From Oscillospiraceae bacterium (GTDB taxonomy: Bacteria > Bacillota > Clostridia > Oscillospirales > Ruminococcaceae), in NCBI GenBank assembly GCA_017559185.1, contig JAFYSU010000033.1, positions 1 through 34,864 of the forward strand: DNA of 34,864 nt, written 5' to 3'. The notes under the pieces were generated by a model. The model saw nothing but the letters and a program-made list of their open reading frames with translations, did no database searches and was not told the DNA's origin. The first letter of the stretch is position 1, and each line of letters starts with the position of its first letter. Below are positions 15,640 through 23,133 of this stretch, piece after piece. A program made the translations under genes and the position numbers.

Positions 15640-15668
15640 TTGTATTAAAAGATAGTAATAGTTATAAT
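15640..15668 (+). promoter_or_regulatory. Candidate promoter of the SEDS gene
   Basis: TTGTAT (15640-15645), a 17-nt spacer and a perfect TATAAT (15663-15668), about 65 nt before the ATG. The -35 box is weak. The gene-free interval 15328-15732 otherwise holds the 6S-like RNA and its promoter. Confidence 0.45.
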
Positions 15669-15732
15669 AAACCAAAGAAAACTTAAACTCAGCAGCAAAA
15701 CAGGCTGCATTTTAATAAAGAGGTATTTATTG

Positions 15733-16863
15733 ATGTTCAAAAAAACTGTGTCGCTTGTCGGTGGGTATCTGCGTGAAAGCGATAGCGTTACAACTATACT
15801 GTGCGCCGCACTGGCGGTGCTGAGCATTGTACTGCAGCTTGGACTTTACAAGGCAGGCAAGATAGCATTTTCCACAGCGCAAACGCAAATTATTGCTTGT
15901 TGCCTTGGAGTTATATGTGCAGTAATACTTTCAAAAATCGACTATAATCTTTTGGGCAGACTTTGGAAGCTGCACACGGCTTTTGCGTATTTTTTGGTAG
16001 CACTTACCTTTATAATTGGTGAAGGCCGCGGCGAGGTTGACGACATTGCTTGGCTTATGATTCCGGGGACGCATTTTTCAATTCAGCCTGCGGAATTTTT
16101 AAAGATATCGTTTATAGTTGTTTTTGCATGGCATTTAAGCCATGTAAAAGAAAAAATAAACGACATAAGAGTGCTTGCGCTTGTAGCGGCACATGCCGCA
16201 ATTCCTGTACTGCTTATACATTTTCAAGGGGATGACGGCACAGCACTTATGTTTGCAATAATGGTTTGCTGCATGGTGTTTGCGGCAGGTGTTTCGTGGA
16301 AATACATTGCAGCGGCAGCTGTTGCTGTTATGGTTTCACTGCCAATACTGTGGTTTGCAGTAATGGATGCCGAAAAACGCAGCCGTTTTATGGCGGTTTA
16401 CAGCGGAAACATGGACATTCAGGGAACAGGCTGGCAGCAGTATTACGGCAAGCTTTCGATTGGTGCGGGGCAGCTGTGGGGCAACGGTATATTTACAGGG
16501 CAGGGACAGTTTCAAACAGTTCCCGAGGTACACAACGATTTTATATTTTCATTTATAGGTGAGGCACTTGGATTTATAGGCTCTGCGGCAGTTTTGCTTA
16601 TATTTTTTGTAATGTGTGCGAAAATGCTTAATACAGGTCTTAGATGCGGAAATGCTTTCGGTTTTTACATTTGTGTCGGAGTATTTGCGATGATAGGTTT
16701 TCAAATGGTAATAAATGTGGGAATGAACCTTGTGCTTTTTCCGGTAGTCGGAATAACGCTTCCTTTGTTGAGTTCAGGCGGGTCATCGGTGCTTTCTACC
16801 TTTTTGGGAATAGGCCTTGTGCAAAGCGTTTACATGCAAAGTCATCATAATATATTCGGAGAT
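15733..16863 (+). CDS. RodA/FtsW/SpoVE-family SEDS protein
   Basis: The frame shown ends with its TAA near 16863-16866 and encodes about 377 residues. This polytopic protein (about ten membrane segments) belongs to the SEDS family of peptidoglycan glycosyltransferases, which polymerise lipid II together with a class B PBP. Conserved motifs are FSIQPAEFLKI (115-125), HNDFIFSFIGEALGF (267-281, with Asp269 at the catalytic Asp position) and LPLLSSGGSS near the C-terminus. The loop that normally reads GAxRWI is altered to DDIAWLMIP, so this is a divergent member. ATG 15733 follows AAAGAGG by 9 nt and is preferred over the TTG one codon upstream. No PBP, mreBCD or division gene is adjacent, so RodA, FtsW or SpoVE roles cannot be separated. 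Confidence 0.9.
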
Positions 16864-16905
16864 TAAAAAAAGCCCGAACTGTGAAGTTGTCACGGTTTGG
16901 GCTTT
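16864..16905. terminator. Bidirectional terminator between SEDS gene and small Cys-rich gene
   Basis: AAAGCCC, AAC and GTG (16869-16883) pair with CAC, GTT and GGGCTTT (16891-16905). The minus-strand tail is a long T run, giving a strong minus-strand terminator and a weaker plus-strand one. It overlaps the stop codon of the small Cys-rich gene. Confidence 0.75.
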
Positions 16906-17128
16906 AGTCTTTGTCTATATAAATTTTTTTAGCGGGTGCAGCTTTGCTTGGTGCAGGCTTGAACATACTGCAGGCATCACAGTCGGCAGCAATGCGTGTT
17001 CCTTCGCCTATGCGGAAGTTGCGGCTGTGCAAAGAACCTTTGCGATTGCAAAAAAACATTGGCTGTCTGCGGTATTTAATAATGCGGTCATCGCTGTAAA
17101 AAAAGGCACAGTCGCTGCATTTTGGCAT
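16904..17128 (-). CDS. Small Cys-rich protein of unknown function
   Basis: The 74-residue product starts MPKCSDCAFFYSDDR. A strong GGAGGAAC lies about 7 nt before its ATG at 17128; the longer frame reaching back to 17239 crosses the tRNA and its terminator and is rejected. Cysteines occur at 4, 7, 27, 49 and 52. The CxxC pairs at each end suggest a small zinc-ribbon-like or metal-binding fold. The sequence between them is rich in Arg, and the C-terminus is an Ala/Pro/Lys tail. I do not recognise the family. It sits downstream of tRNA-Arg but is separated from it by a terminator. Confidence 0.65.
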   Translation of the reverse strand: MPKCSDCAFFYSDDRIIKYRRQPMFFCNRKGSLHSRNFRIGEGTRIAADCDACSMFKPAPSKAAPAKKIYIDKD

Positions 17129-17144
17129 AGCAGTTCCTCCATTT

Positions 17145-17184
17145 AAAAAAATAAAAAAACCGAGTTCTGAAATCAGAACTCGGT
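17145..17184 (-). terminator. Intrinsic terminator of tRNA-Arg
   Basis: ACCGAGTTCTGA (17159-17170) pairs perfectly with TCAGAACTCGGT (17173-17184). On the minus strand it is followed by a long T-rich run (17158-17145). Confidence 0.9.
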
Positions 17185-17186
17185 TT

Positions 17187-17263
17187 TGGTGCGCCGGAAG
17201 GGACTCGAACCCCTGACCTACTGGTTCGTAGCCAGTCACTCTATCCAGCTGAGCTACCGGCGC
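17187..17263 (-). tRNA. tRNA-Arg (anticodon ACG)
   Basis: This 77-nt cloverleaf reads on the minus strand. The acceptor stem GCGCCGG (17263-17257) pairs with CCGGCGC, followed by discriminator A and an encoded CCA (17189-17187). The D arm contains AGCTCAGCTGGATAGAG. The anticodon stem ACTGG/CCAGT holds the loop CTACGAA with anticodon ACG. The T arm contains GGTTCGAGTCC. A34 is expected to be deaminated to inosine, reading CGU, CGC and CGA codons. Confidence 0.97.
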
Positions 17264-17335
17264 ACAAACAAGCTGAATTAATTCAGCTCAGTTATAATAC
17301 CACAGAATAAAGAGCTTGTCAACATCTTTTTTAAA

Positions 17336-18268
17336 TTAAATTTTTCCGTTTTCAATCCAATGCAGAATATCTGCAAAAACCACCACACGGTTGGTTTCGT
17401 TTAATATTTCGTGTCTTGCACCGGAATATAAATGAAGCTGAACATCCTGTATTCCTGCATCAAGCATCATTTTTTGAACCCTTTTAACACCTTTTCCGTA
17501 ATTCCCTACAGGGTCCATACCTCCGGAAACAAGAAGAACGGGAAGGTTTTTTCGGATTGCTTCAATGGATGAACGCTGATTTGCCAAGCCATGAAGCGAG
17601 AACAAATCCCTAAAACCGGCAGAGGTAAATGTAAAGTTACAATAAGGGTCGTTAACAAAGCGTGTTACAATTTCGGTATCACGAGAAAGCCAGTCGTGTT
17701 TGGTTTTGGGATTTTTTATGCGGAAGTTAAAGTTACCGAATGCCAAAGTGTAAATGTTGCGCGGACGGTAGTAGTAGCCGCGTTGACGGCAGGCTGCGTG
17801 CGAAAGCTGAACCGCTGTTTTTACGAATGGGTGAGGACCGCCGGTGCCGCAAATAACTGCACCGGTAAAATCTTCCGAGTGGCGCGAAAGCAGCAATCTT
17901 ACAACGAAAGAGCCCATGCTGTGCCCAAAGATGTAATACGGCAGGTTGGGATAATCCTTGCGCATTATCAAATTGAGTTTGCGTGCGTCACGAACAAGGT
18001 TTAAATAACCATGTTCACTGCCAAAGTAACCAAGGTCCTTTTCGCAGCGGCAGCTTTCACCGTGTCCAAGGTGATTGTTTCCGCAGGTAACATAACCGTT
18101 GCACGCAAGAAACGACATGAATTCATCATAGCGGTCGATATATTCGCACATACCGTGCACTATTTGTATTACCCCTTTAATTTTTCCGTTGGGGATATAA
18201 ATCTTCGAAACTATGGTATTCACATTATCAGAGCTTTTATATTCCATTCGGCATATGCGGTAACTCAT
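17336..18268 (-). CDS. Alpha/beta hydrolase, lysophospholipase/monoacylglycerol lipase type
   Basis: This 310-residue protein of the Hydrolase_4 (serine aminopeptidase S33-like) group has VHGMCEYIDRYDEF as the oxyanion region, NNHLGHGES, the nucleophile elbow GHSMGS with Ser117, Asp252 in SGGMDPVG and His286 in SGARHEIL. Together these form a complete catalytic triad. Family members hydrolyse lysophospholipids or monoacylglycerols, but the substrate is not evident. No signal peptide is seen, so it is probably cytoplasmic. AAAGGA lies 9 nt before the ATG. It follows the Usp-like gene by 6 nt, forming a two-gene unit. No clear terminator is seen between its stop and the tRNA. Confidence 0.88.
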   Translation of the reverse strand: MSYRICRMEYKSSDNVNTIVSKIYIPNGKIKGVIQIVHGMCEYIDRYDEFMSFLACNGYVTCGNNHLGHGESCRCEKDLGYFGSEHGYLNLVRDARKLNLIMRKDYPNLPYYIFGHSMGSFVVRLLLSRHSEDFTGAVICGTGGPHPFVKTAVQLSHAACRQRGYYYRPRNIYTLAFGNFNFRIKNPKTKHDWLSRDTEIVTRFVNDPYCNFTFTSAGFRDLFSLHGLANQRSSIEAIRKNLPVLLVSGGMDPVGNYGKGVKRVQKMMLDAGIQDVQLHLYSGARHEILNETNRVVVFADILHWIENGKI

Positions 18269-18274
18269 AACAGA

Positions 18275-18769
18275 TTATCCTTTCTGTTGATTTAATGCTT
18301 GACCTACAGTACTGGCGGCTGTGCTTTCAAAAAATTCTGCCTGATGCGATGAAACCTCTTGGATTATTCCGTCAGGGTCTACAACAAAAAATCTTATATG
18401 CATGAATTTGTTCCACAATTTTTGTAAAACAGAGCTTTTGCTGCTTGGCATACCTGTAAGAACATTTTGTGCTTTGTATTTCTTGATAAAGGGTATAATT
18501 GCTTTTTCCGGATTTTTGGAATAGGACACCTGCATTATGGCACCGTTTTCCTTTGAAACATTAAACAGATGCTGCAGTGCCTGCGGATTGGGGGCGTAGT
18601 GTGAATCCTGAACATTAAGTACAAGAAGGTCTGTTTTGCTTATGTCGGCTATTCGGCGGCCTGCACGAATAATTCTTTCGCAGTTAAATTGGTTGGTTAC
18701 CAAAACTATGGTTTTTTCGGGAAAAACAGAGTTTGTGTTTATTATATCATTAGTTGTGCTTTTTGGCAT
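18275..18769 (-). CDS. Universal-stress-protein-like (KdpD Usp-type) protein
   Basis: The 164-residue protein begins with an alpha/beta domain of the pattern TIVLVTNQFNCERIIRAG, then ADISKTDLLVLNVQD and a later IIPFIKKYKAQNVLTGMPSS. It resembles the Usp domain of KdpD sensor kinases more than classical UspA. The G-x2-G-x9-G-S/T nucleotide loop is not clear; GMPSSKSS is the nearest match. It stands alone without a kinase domain. GGAGGA lies 5 nt before the ATG. A perfect minus-strand TATAAT near 18813-18818 may be its -10 box, without a good -35 box. The pairing with a lipase-like hydrolase is unexplained. The C-terminal 35 residues look disordered. Confidence 0.55.
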   Translation of the reverse strand: MPKSTTNDIINTNSVFPEKTIVLVTNQFNCERIIRAGRRIADISKTDLLVLNVQDSHYAPNPQALQHLFNVSKENGAIMQVSYSKNPEKAIIPFIKKYKAQNVLTGMPSSKSSVLQKLWNKFMHIRFFVVDPDGIIQEVSSHQAEFFESTAASTVGQALNQQKG

Positions 18770-19005
18770 GTATGTCCTCCGTTAGAACAGGTAAAAAATA
18801 CTGTTTAACCTATTATACAATACTTTTATTAACAATTTATGATATTAGAATGACGAAATTAAAAGCAAAAAGCTATGAAAGATGTAAAATGTTAATTTTA
18901 CATCAATAAATGTCTTTTCAAAACAAGTTAAATATGTTAAAATTTAAACTAACAATATCCTTTGGGTCTTTGCAGGCGAAAAATGCAGGAATTTGGTAGA
19001 GTTTA

Positions 19006-19034
19006 TTGACAGTGTGTTGGTAAATCTGTAAAAT
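19006..19034 (+). promoter_or_regulatory. Strong sigma-A promoter of the dehydrogenase gene
   Basis: A perfect TTGACA (19006-19011), a 17-nt spacer and TAAAAT (19029-19034), about 60 nt before the ATG. The remainder of the interval 18770-19093 is AT-rich and shows no other clear element. Confidence 0.75.
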
Positions 19035-19093
19035 AAAAAAGATAAGCTTGCGTATATAGTCGCAAAGGATAGATTTAGGATGGGTGAATTCAA

Positions 19094-20257
19094 ATGACAA
19101 AGGCTGCTATGGCAGGGGAACATTTTGCGAAATTGGTTCAGGGTCAGCTTGAACGCGTACAGCGCATGAAAGACCAGGGCGATTTTATTGACTATGACAA
19201 ACTTGATAAAATTATTATTGGTGTGTGCGGCGGTGACGGTATTGGTCCGGTAATTACCGCAGAATCACAGCGAGTATTGGAATATCTTTTGGCGGATGAG
19301 GTTGCATCCGGCAAGGTGGAATTCCGTGTTATTTCAGGTTTGACAATAGAAAATCGTGTTGCTGCAGGTAAAGCTATTCCCGATGATGTTCTTGAACAGA
19401 TAAAGCAGTGTCATGTTCTGCTTAAAGGGCCTACAACAACTCCAAGTGCGGCAGACCCATGGCCAAACATCGAAAGTGCGAATGTTGCAATGCGCCGCGA
19501 ACTGGATTTGTTTGCGAATGTGCGTCCCGTAAAAGTGCCTGAGCAGGGAATTGACTGGACATTCTTCCGTGAAAATACCGAAGGCTCCTACACATTGGGC
19601 TCATACGGTATTCATGTTGACGAAGATTTGTCGTTTGACTTTACAGTAACTACCACACAGGGTACTGAACGAATTGCCCGCCTTGCATACGATTATGCCC
19701 GTAAGAACCGCAAAAATCGTGTGTCTGTGGTTACAAAAGCAAATATTATTAAAGCTACCGACGGCAAGTTCCTTAACCTTTGCCAGAAAATTGGTGAAGA
19801 ATATCCCGAAATTACTACCGACAGCTGGTTTATTGATATTATGACGGCGAAGCTTGTGGATGAAAAACGCCGTACAGCATTCCAGGTGTTCATACTTCCT
19901 AACCTTTACGGTGACATTATTACCGACGAAGCCGCTGAATTCCAAGGCGGTGTGGGAACTGCGGGAAGTGCAAACATTGGAAAACGCTATGCAATGTTCG
20001 AAGCAATTCACGGTTCTGCACCAAGAATGGTTCAGGAAGGACGAGCTGACTACGCAGACCCTTGCTCCATGCTGCGTGCTTCTGTACTGCTGCTGCAGCA
20101 TATCGGCTTCCAAAATCAGGCTGATTTGCTTGAAAAAGCGTTGGATGTTTGCATGTACGAAGAAAAGAAAATGAAAACCACAGGCCGTTCGGACGGCTGC
20201 ACCTGCAAGGAGTTTGGTGAATATGTAATGTCCACCGTTGAACGCCTTAACAAGTAA
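19094..20257 (+). CDS. Isocitrate/isopropylmalate dehydrogenase family enzyme, probably isocitrate dehydrogenase
   Basis: This 387-residue enzyme is of the beta-decarboxylating dehydrogenase family. CGGDGIGPVI marks the N-terminal fold after an extra segment of about 35 residues. LKGPTTTP, RRELDLFANVRPVK, FRENTEGSY, VTKANIIK, LYGDIITDEAAEFQGG and FEAIHGSAPRM follow. The RRELDLFANVRP and ENTEGSY motifs bind the substrate carboxylates. It probably makes 2-oxoglutarate from isocitrate for glutamate synthesis; 3-isopropylmalate or homoisocitrate remain possible because no citrate synthase, aconitase or leu genes are adjacent. The ATG is preceded by AGGATGGG. rex follows after 59 nt with no obvious terminator between them, which suggests co-transcription or close co-regulation with redox state. 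Confidence 0.88.
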   Translation: MTKAAMAGEHFAKLVQGQLERVQRMKDQGDFIDYDKLDKIIIGVCGGDGIGPVITAESQRVLEYLLADEVASGKVEFRVISGLTIENRVAAGKAIPDDVLEQIKQCHVLLKGPTTTPSAADPWPNIESANVAMRRELDLFANVRPVKVPEQGIDWTFFRENTEGSYTLGSYGIHVDEDLSFDFTVTTTQGTERIARLAYDYARKNRKNRVSVVTKANIIKATDGKFLNLCQKIGEEYPEITTDSWFIDIMTAKLVDEKRRTAFQVFILPNLYGDIITDEAAEFQGGVGTAGSANIGKRYAMFEAIHGSAPRMVQEGRADYADPCSMLRASVLLLQHIGFQNQADLLEKALDVCMYEEKKMKTTGRSDGCTCKEFGEYVMSTVERLNK

Positions 20258-20316
20258 TAACGATTTTATTTGGATTTGATATATAATTTTAATTTGAAGG
20301 GGATGAAAAAAACGCT

Positions 20317-20970
20317 ATGGGAAGATATAACAATGTGTCGATTTCGGTTATTCGTCGACTGCCCAGATATCATCGCTTTTTGGAAGACCTGCTGAACAAA
20401 GGCGTACACAGAATTTCATCGCGTGAACTTGCACAAAAGATGAGCCTTACAGCTTCGCAGATACGCCAAGACCTTAACTGCTTCGGCGGATTTGGTCAGC
20501 AGGGTTATGGGTACAACATTGATGCACTTTATGCGGAAATAGGAAAAATTCTGGGACTTGACAAAGGAATTAAATGTGTACTTATAGGTGCCGGTCACTT
20601 GGGAACTGCCATAGGTCGTCACATTCCTTACGAATCCTACGGTTTTAACCTTGTGGGTGTGTTTGATGCTGACCCGCGTGTTGTAGGCGGTGAGCTTCGC
20701 GGCCTTACTATAAAGCATACCGACGAGATAGAAAACTTCTGCAAACTGTATAACCCTAAAATGGCAATATTGTGTATTCCTAAGGATACTACACTCGAGG
20801 TTGTAGACCGTTTGTACAACTGTGGTGTATTTGGATATTGGAACTTTACACAGGTTGATTTGCAGCTGTTTTATGATGACATTGTTGTTCAGGATATTCA
20901 CTTGGGCGACGGTGTAATGACACTTTGTTATCTTATGAATGAGCACGGAATTCCGGGTGAAGAAAGATAA
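20317..20970 (+). CDS. rex: Redox-sensing transcriptional repressor Rex
   Basis: The 217-residue protein has an N-terminal winged helix (SISVIRRLPRYHRFLEDLL and SSRELAQKMSLTASQIRQDL) and a Rossmann domain with VLIGAGHLGTAIG (88-100). It binds NADH and NAD and represses fermentation and respiration genes when NADH is low. The C-terminal helix is present for domain-swapped dimers. AAGGGG lies upstream of the ATG. A short AT-rich gap with a TATAAT-like box (20282-20287) may provide an extra promoter. I searched by eye for a full TTGTTAA-N4-TTAACAA operator in the intergenic regions and found only half-sites. A terminator follows. Confidence 0.97.
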   Translation: MGRYNNVSISVIRRLPRYHRFLEDLLNKGVHRISSRELAQKMSLTASQIRQDLNCFGGFGQQGYGYNIDALYAEIGKILGLDKGIKCVLIGAGHLGTAIGRHIPYESYGFNLVGVFDADPRVVGGELRGLTIKHTDEIENFCKLYNPKMAILCIPKDTTLEVVDRLYNCGVFGYWNFTQVDLQLFYDDIVVQDIHLGDGVMTLCYLMNEHGIPGEER

Positions 20971-20985
20971 TATATCTGCATAGCT

Positions 20986-21014
20986 ATCCCACACCGAAAG
21001 GTGTGGGATTTTTT
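20986..21014 (+). terminator. Intrinsic terminator after rex
   Basis: ATCCCACACC, a GAAA tetraloop and GGTGTGGGAT (20986-21009), followed by a T run. Confidence 0.92.
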
Positions 21015-21026
21015 GCACTTTAGGAC

Positions 21027-21055
21027 TTTACATTGCGAAACATTTCTGCTATAAT
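21027..21055 (+). promoter_or_regulatory. Strong promoter of the azlCD-DUF4430-ECF operon
   Basis: TTTACA (21027-21032), a 17-nt spacer and a perfect TATAAT (21050-21055), with TGC immediately before the -10 box. Confidence 0.75.
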
Positions 21056-21093
21056 ACATTTTCGTATTGTTGATATAAGGAGAAATTTTCAAG

Positions 21094-21804
21094 TTGAACA
21101 GCCAAAATAAATTCATTCGTTCTTTTATGTATGCAGCTCCCAAAACAGTGCCTGTGCTTATCGGCTTTATTGTATTGGGTATAGCATACGGTATTTTAAT
21201 GAGTGCGCATGGCATAGCGGTTAAGTGGAGCGTTGCCATGAGTCTTATTGCATACTGCGGAAGCATGCAGTATGTTGCCATTGGTCTTTTTTTGGCAGCG
21301 TTTGACCCGCTGTATGCGTTTTTCATGTCTGTAATGGTTAACGCAAGACATTTGTTTTACGGGATTTCCATGCTTGAAAAATATCGCGGTATGGGTTGGC
21401 TTAAACCGCTGCTTATATATGTAATGACAGATGAAACTTTTTCAATACAATGTGGGCAAAAAGTGCCGGACGATATTGACCGCAAAGTATTTTACGCAAC
21501 AGTGGCTTTTCTTAACTACTTTTACTGGTTTGTTGGAACATTAATTGGTGCAGTTGCAGGTCAGCTGATAACATTCAACACAACAGGCATGGACTTTGTG
21601 CTGACTGCAATGTTTGTTGTAACCTTTACCGAACAATGGATAACCCAATACAACCACAAGCCGGCGGTAATAGGTGTTTTGTGTTCAGTGGCATCGCTGA
21701 TTATATTTGGCAGCGGCAGCTTTATGATAGTTGGAGCAATGGCGCTCATACTGTTGGTTATGACTATTTTCAGAAAAAGTGTTGACGAGGAGGCGGAACT
21801 GTAA
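21094..21804 (+). CDS. azlC: AzlC family branched-chain amino acid exporter subunit
   Basis: This 236-residue membrane protein has the AzlC pattern: a first segment VPVLIGFIVLGIAYGILM, then YCGSMQYVAIGLF, NARHLFYGISMLEKY, MTDETFS and FTEQWI. With AzlD it forms an export system for branched-chain amino acids or their analogues. It starts with TTG at 21094, after AAGGAGA at a spacing of 8 nt. AzlD follows almost immediately, as is usual for the pair. The operon continues into a DUF4430 lipoprotein and an ECF substrate-binding subunit. Confidence 0.93.
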   Translation: MNSQNKFIRSFMYAAPKTVPVLIGFIVLGIAYGILMSAHGIAVKWSVAMSLIAYCGSMQYVAIGLFLAAFDPLYAFFMSVMVNARHLFYGISMLEKYRGMGWLKPLLIYVMTDETFSIQCGQKVPDDIDRKVFYATVAFLNYFYWFVGTLIGAVAGQLITFNTTGMDFVLTAMFVVTFTEQWITQYNHKPAVIGVLCSVASLIIFGSGSFMIVGAMALILLVMTIFRKSVDEEAEL

Positions 21805-21806
21805 AA

Positions 21807-22139
21807 ATGCTGACTACTCCACAAATGATGATGACGGTTGCCGCCGTTGCAGCAGGAACAATGGTAACAAGATTTTTGCCGTTTTTGGTGTTTCCTGCAA
21901 ACAAGCCGACACCACAATATATACAATTCCTTGGCAGAACACTTCCGTTTGCTACAATAGGCTTGTTGGTGGTATACTGTTTAAGAAATACAAAAGCACT
22001 TGTGTACCCCTATGCGCTGCCGGAAATAATATCGGTAGCAGTAATAGTGTTGCTGCATCGCTTTAAACGCAACACACTGCTTAGTGTGGGTGTTGGTACA
22101 CTGCTTTACATGTTTTTGGTACAGAATGTTTTTGTGTGA
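21807..22139 (+). CDS. azlD: AzlD family small membrane subunit
   Basis: This 110-residue protein has three to four membrane segments and the AzlD signature VTRFLPFLVF near the start and LPEIISVAVI later. It is the small partner of AzlC. Its ATG lies only 2 nt after the azlC stop codon, with GAGGAGG inside the end of azlC as the ribosome binding site. Confidence 0.92.
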   Translation: MLTTPQMMMTVAAVAAGTMVTRFLPFLVFPANKPTPQYIQFLGRTLPFATIGLLVVYCLRNTKALVYPYALPEIISVAVIVLLHRFKRNTLLSVGVGTLLYMFLVQNVFV

Positions 22140-22159
22140 GTAAAAGGAGGTTTTCCGTA

Positions 22160-22582
22160 ATGCTGCGAAAAAATTGGCTCTTGGGTATTGTACTGACAAT
22201 TTTGACCATGCTGTTTATGGTTGGATGCGGTGCAAAGCAGGCAGAAAATAACGAAACACAAGTTTTTGAAAACGCAAGCATAATCGGAACAGGTGATATA
22301 ACGTTTACTCTTACCATAGTTGATGAAAACAAAGCCGAAACGGTGCTGACAATAAACACCGACAAAAAAACCGTAGGGGAAGCCTTGCAGGACAACAAGC
22401 TTGTTGCAGGTAAAAAAGATAATTTTGGATTATATATAAAAACCGTAAACGGAATAACTGCCGATTACGACAAGGACGGTGTTTATTGGGCTTTTTATGT
22501 AAATGGCGAGTATTCACCAACGGGGGTTGACTTTACCGAAATAGTCCCCGAAGCGGAATATTCCTTGAGGGTGGAACGGTGA
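22160..22582 (+). CDS. DUF4430 (transcobalamin-like) lipoprotein
   Basis: The 140-residue precursor has a hydrophobic leader ending in the lipobox FMVGCG (about 16-21), so it is predicted to be anchored outside the membrane. The mature part is a single DUF4430 domain: LTINTDKKTVGEALQDNKLV, FGLYIKTVNGI, then GVYWAFYVNGEYSPTGVDF. DUF4430 is related to the beta domain of transcobalamin/intrinsic factor. In Firmicutes it is often found beside ECF transporter S subunits, as here, where it may capture a corrinoid or related ligand. ATG 22160 is chosen over the upstream in-frame GTG at 22136 because AAAGGAGG lies 11 nt before it and it gives a normal signal peptide. Confidence 0.78.
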   Translation: MLRKNWLLGIVLTILTMLFMVGCGAKQAENNETQVFENASIIGTGDITFTLTIVDENKAETVLTINTDKKTVGEALQDNKLVAGKKDNFGLYIKTVNGITADYDKDGVYWAFYVNGEYSPTGVDFTEIVPEAEYSLRVER

Positions 22583-23091
22583 AGCTTAAAATAAAGGAAA
22601 TTGCTGTTTTTGGAATGCTTGGAGCATTGATGTACGCTTCAAAAATGCTCATGGAAATATTCCCCAACATTCATTTGATTGGGGTATTCACCGTTGCGGC
22701 AACGGCAGTATACAGGAAAAAAGCACTGTACCCCATTTACACTTTTGTTATGCTATGTGGCTTGTTTTCGGGCTTTGCAGCGTGGTGGCTGCCGTATTTG
22801 TATATATGGACAGTGCTTTGGGGTATGACAATGCTTGTACCGCAAGGTATTTCAAAGCAGGCTCAGCCAATAGTTTACATGATGATTTGTGCATTTCATG
22901 GCTTAATGTACGGTACGCTGTATGCACCTGTGCAGGCGTTGTTGTTTGGACTTAACTTTGAAGGCATGATGTCGTGGATAGCGGCAGGCTTGCCATGGGA
23001 TTTTGTCCATGCTGTGGGTAATTTTTTCAGCGGTATTTTAATAGTGCCGATTATATCCATTATAAAGACAGCAGAAAAAAACACCAGATAA
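22579..23091 (+). CDS. ECF transporter S component, substrate unknown (corrinoid possible)
   Basis: This 170-residue membrane protein has about five to six helices. The opening KIKEIAVFGMLGALMYASKM (an Ala/Gly-rich first helix) is typical of ECF S subunits, which bind a vitamin or metal and dock on a shared EcfAA'T module. WWLPYLYIWTVLWGMT and GLPWDFVHAVGNFFSG are further family-like segments. The GTG start overlaps the DUF4430 stop as GTGA. No ecfA or ecfT is in the window, so it would use a shared energising module encoded elsewhere. Corrinoid uptake is suggested only by the DUF4430 partner. Confidence 0.75.
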   Translation: MKLKIKEIAVFGMLGALMYASKMLMEIFPNIHLIGVFTVAATAVYRKKALYPIYTFVMLCGLFSGFAAWWLPYLYIWTVLWGMTMLVPQGISKQAQPIVYMMICAFHGLMYGTLYAPVQALLFGLNFEGMMSWIAAGLPWDFVHAVGNFFSGILIVPIISIIKTAEKNTR

Positions 23092-23093
23092 AC

Positions 23094-23133
23094 AAAAAGG
23101 ACTGCGGTATCTTCCGCAGTCCTTAATTTTTTT
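23094..23133. terminator. Bidirectional terminator between ECF-S gene and ftsH
   Basis: AAGGACTGCGG (23097-23107) pairs perfectly with CCGCAGTCCTT (23114-23124), with a T run on the plus side and an A run (T on the minus strand) on the other. Confidence 0.88.

Noticed and set aside
18801..18840. Rex operator near TTATTAACAATT
   Set aside because: Only one half-site (TTAACAA) is present, and the other arm does not match TTGTTAA at the required spacing.
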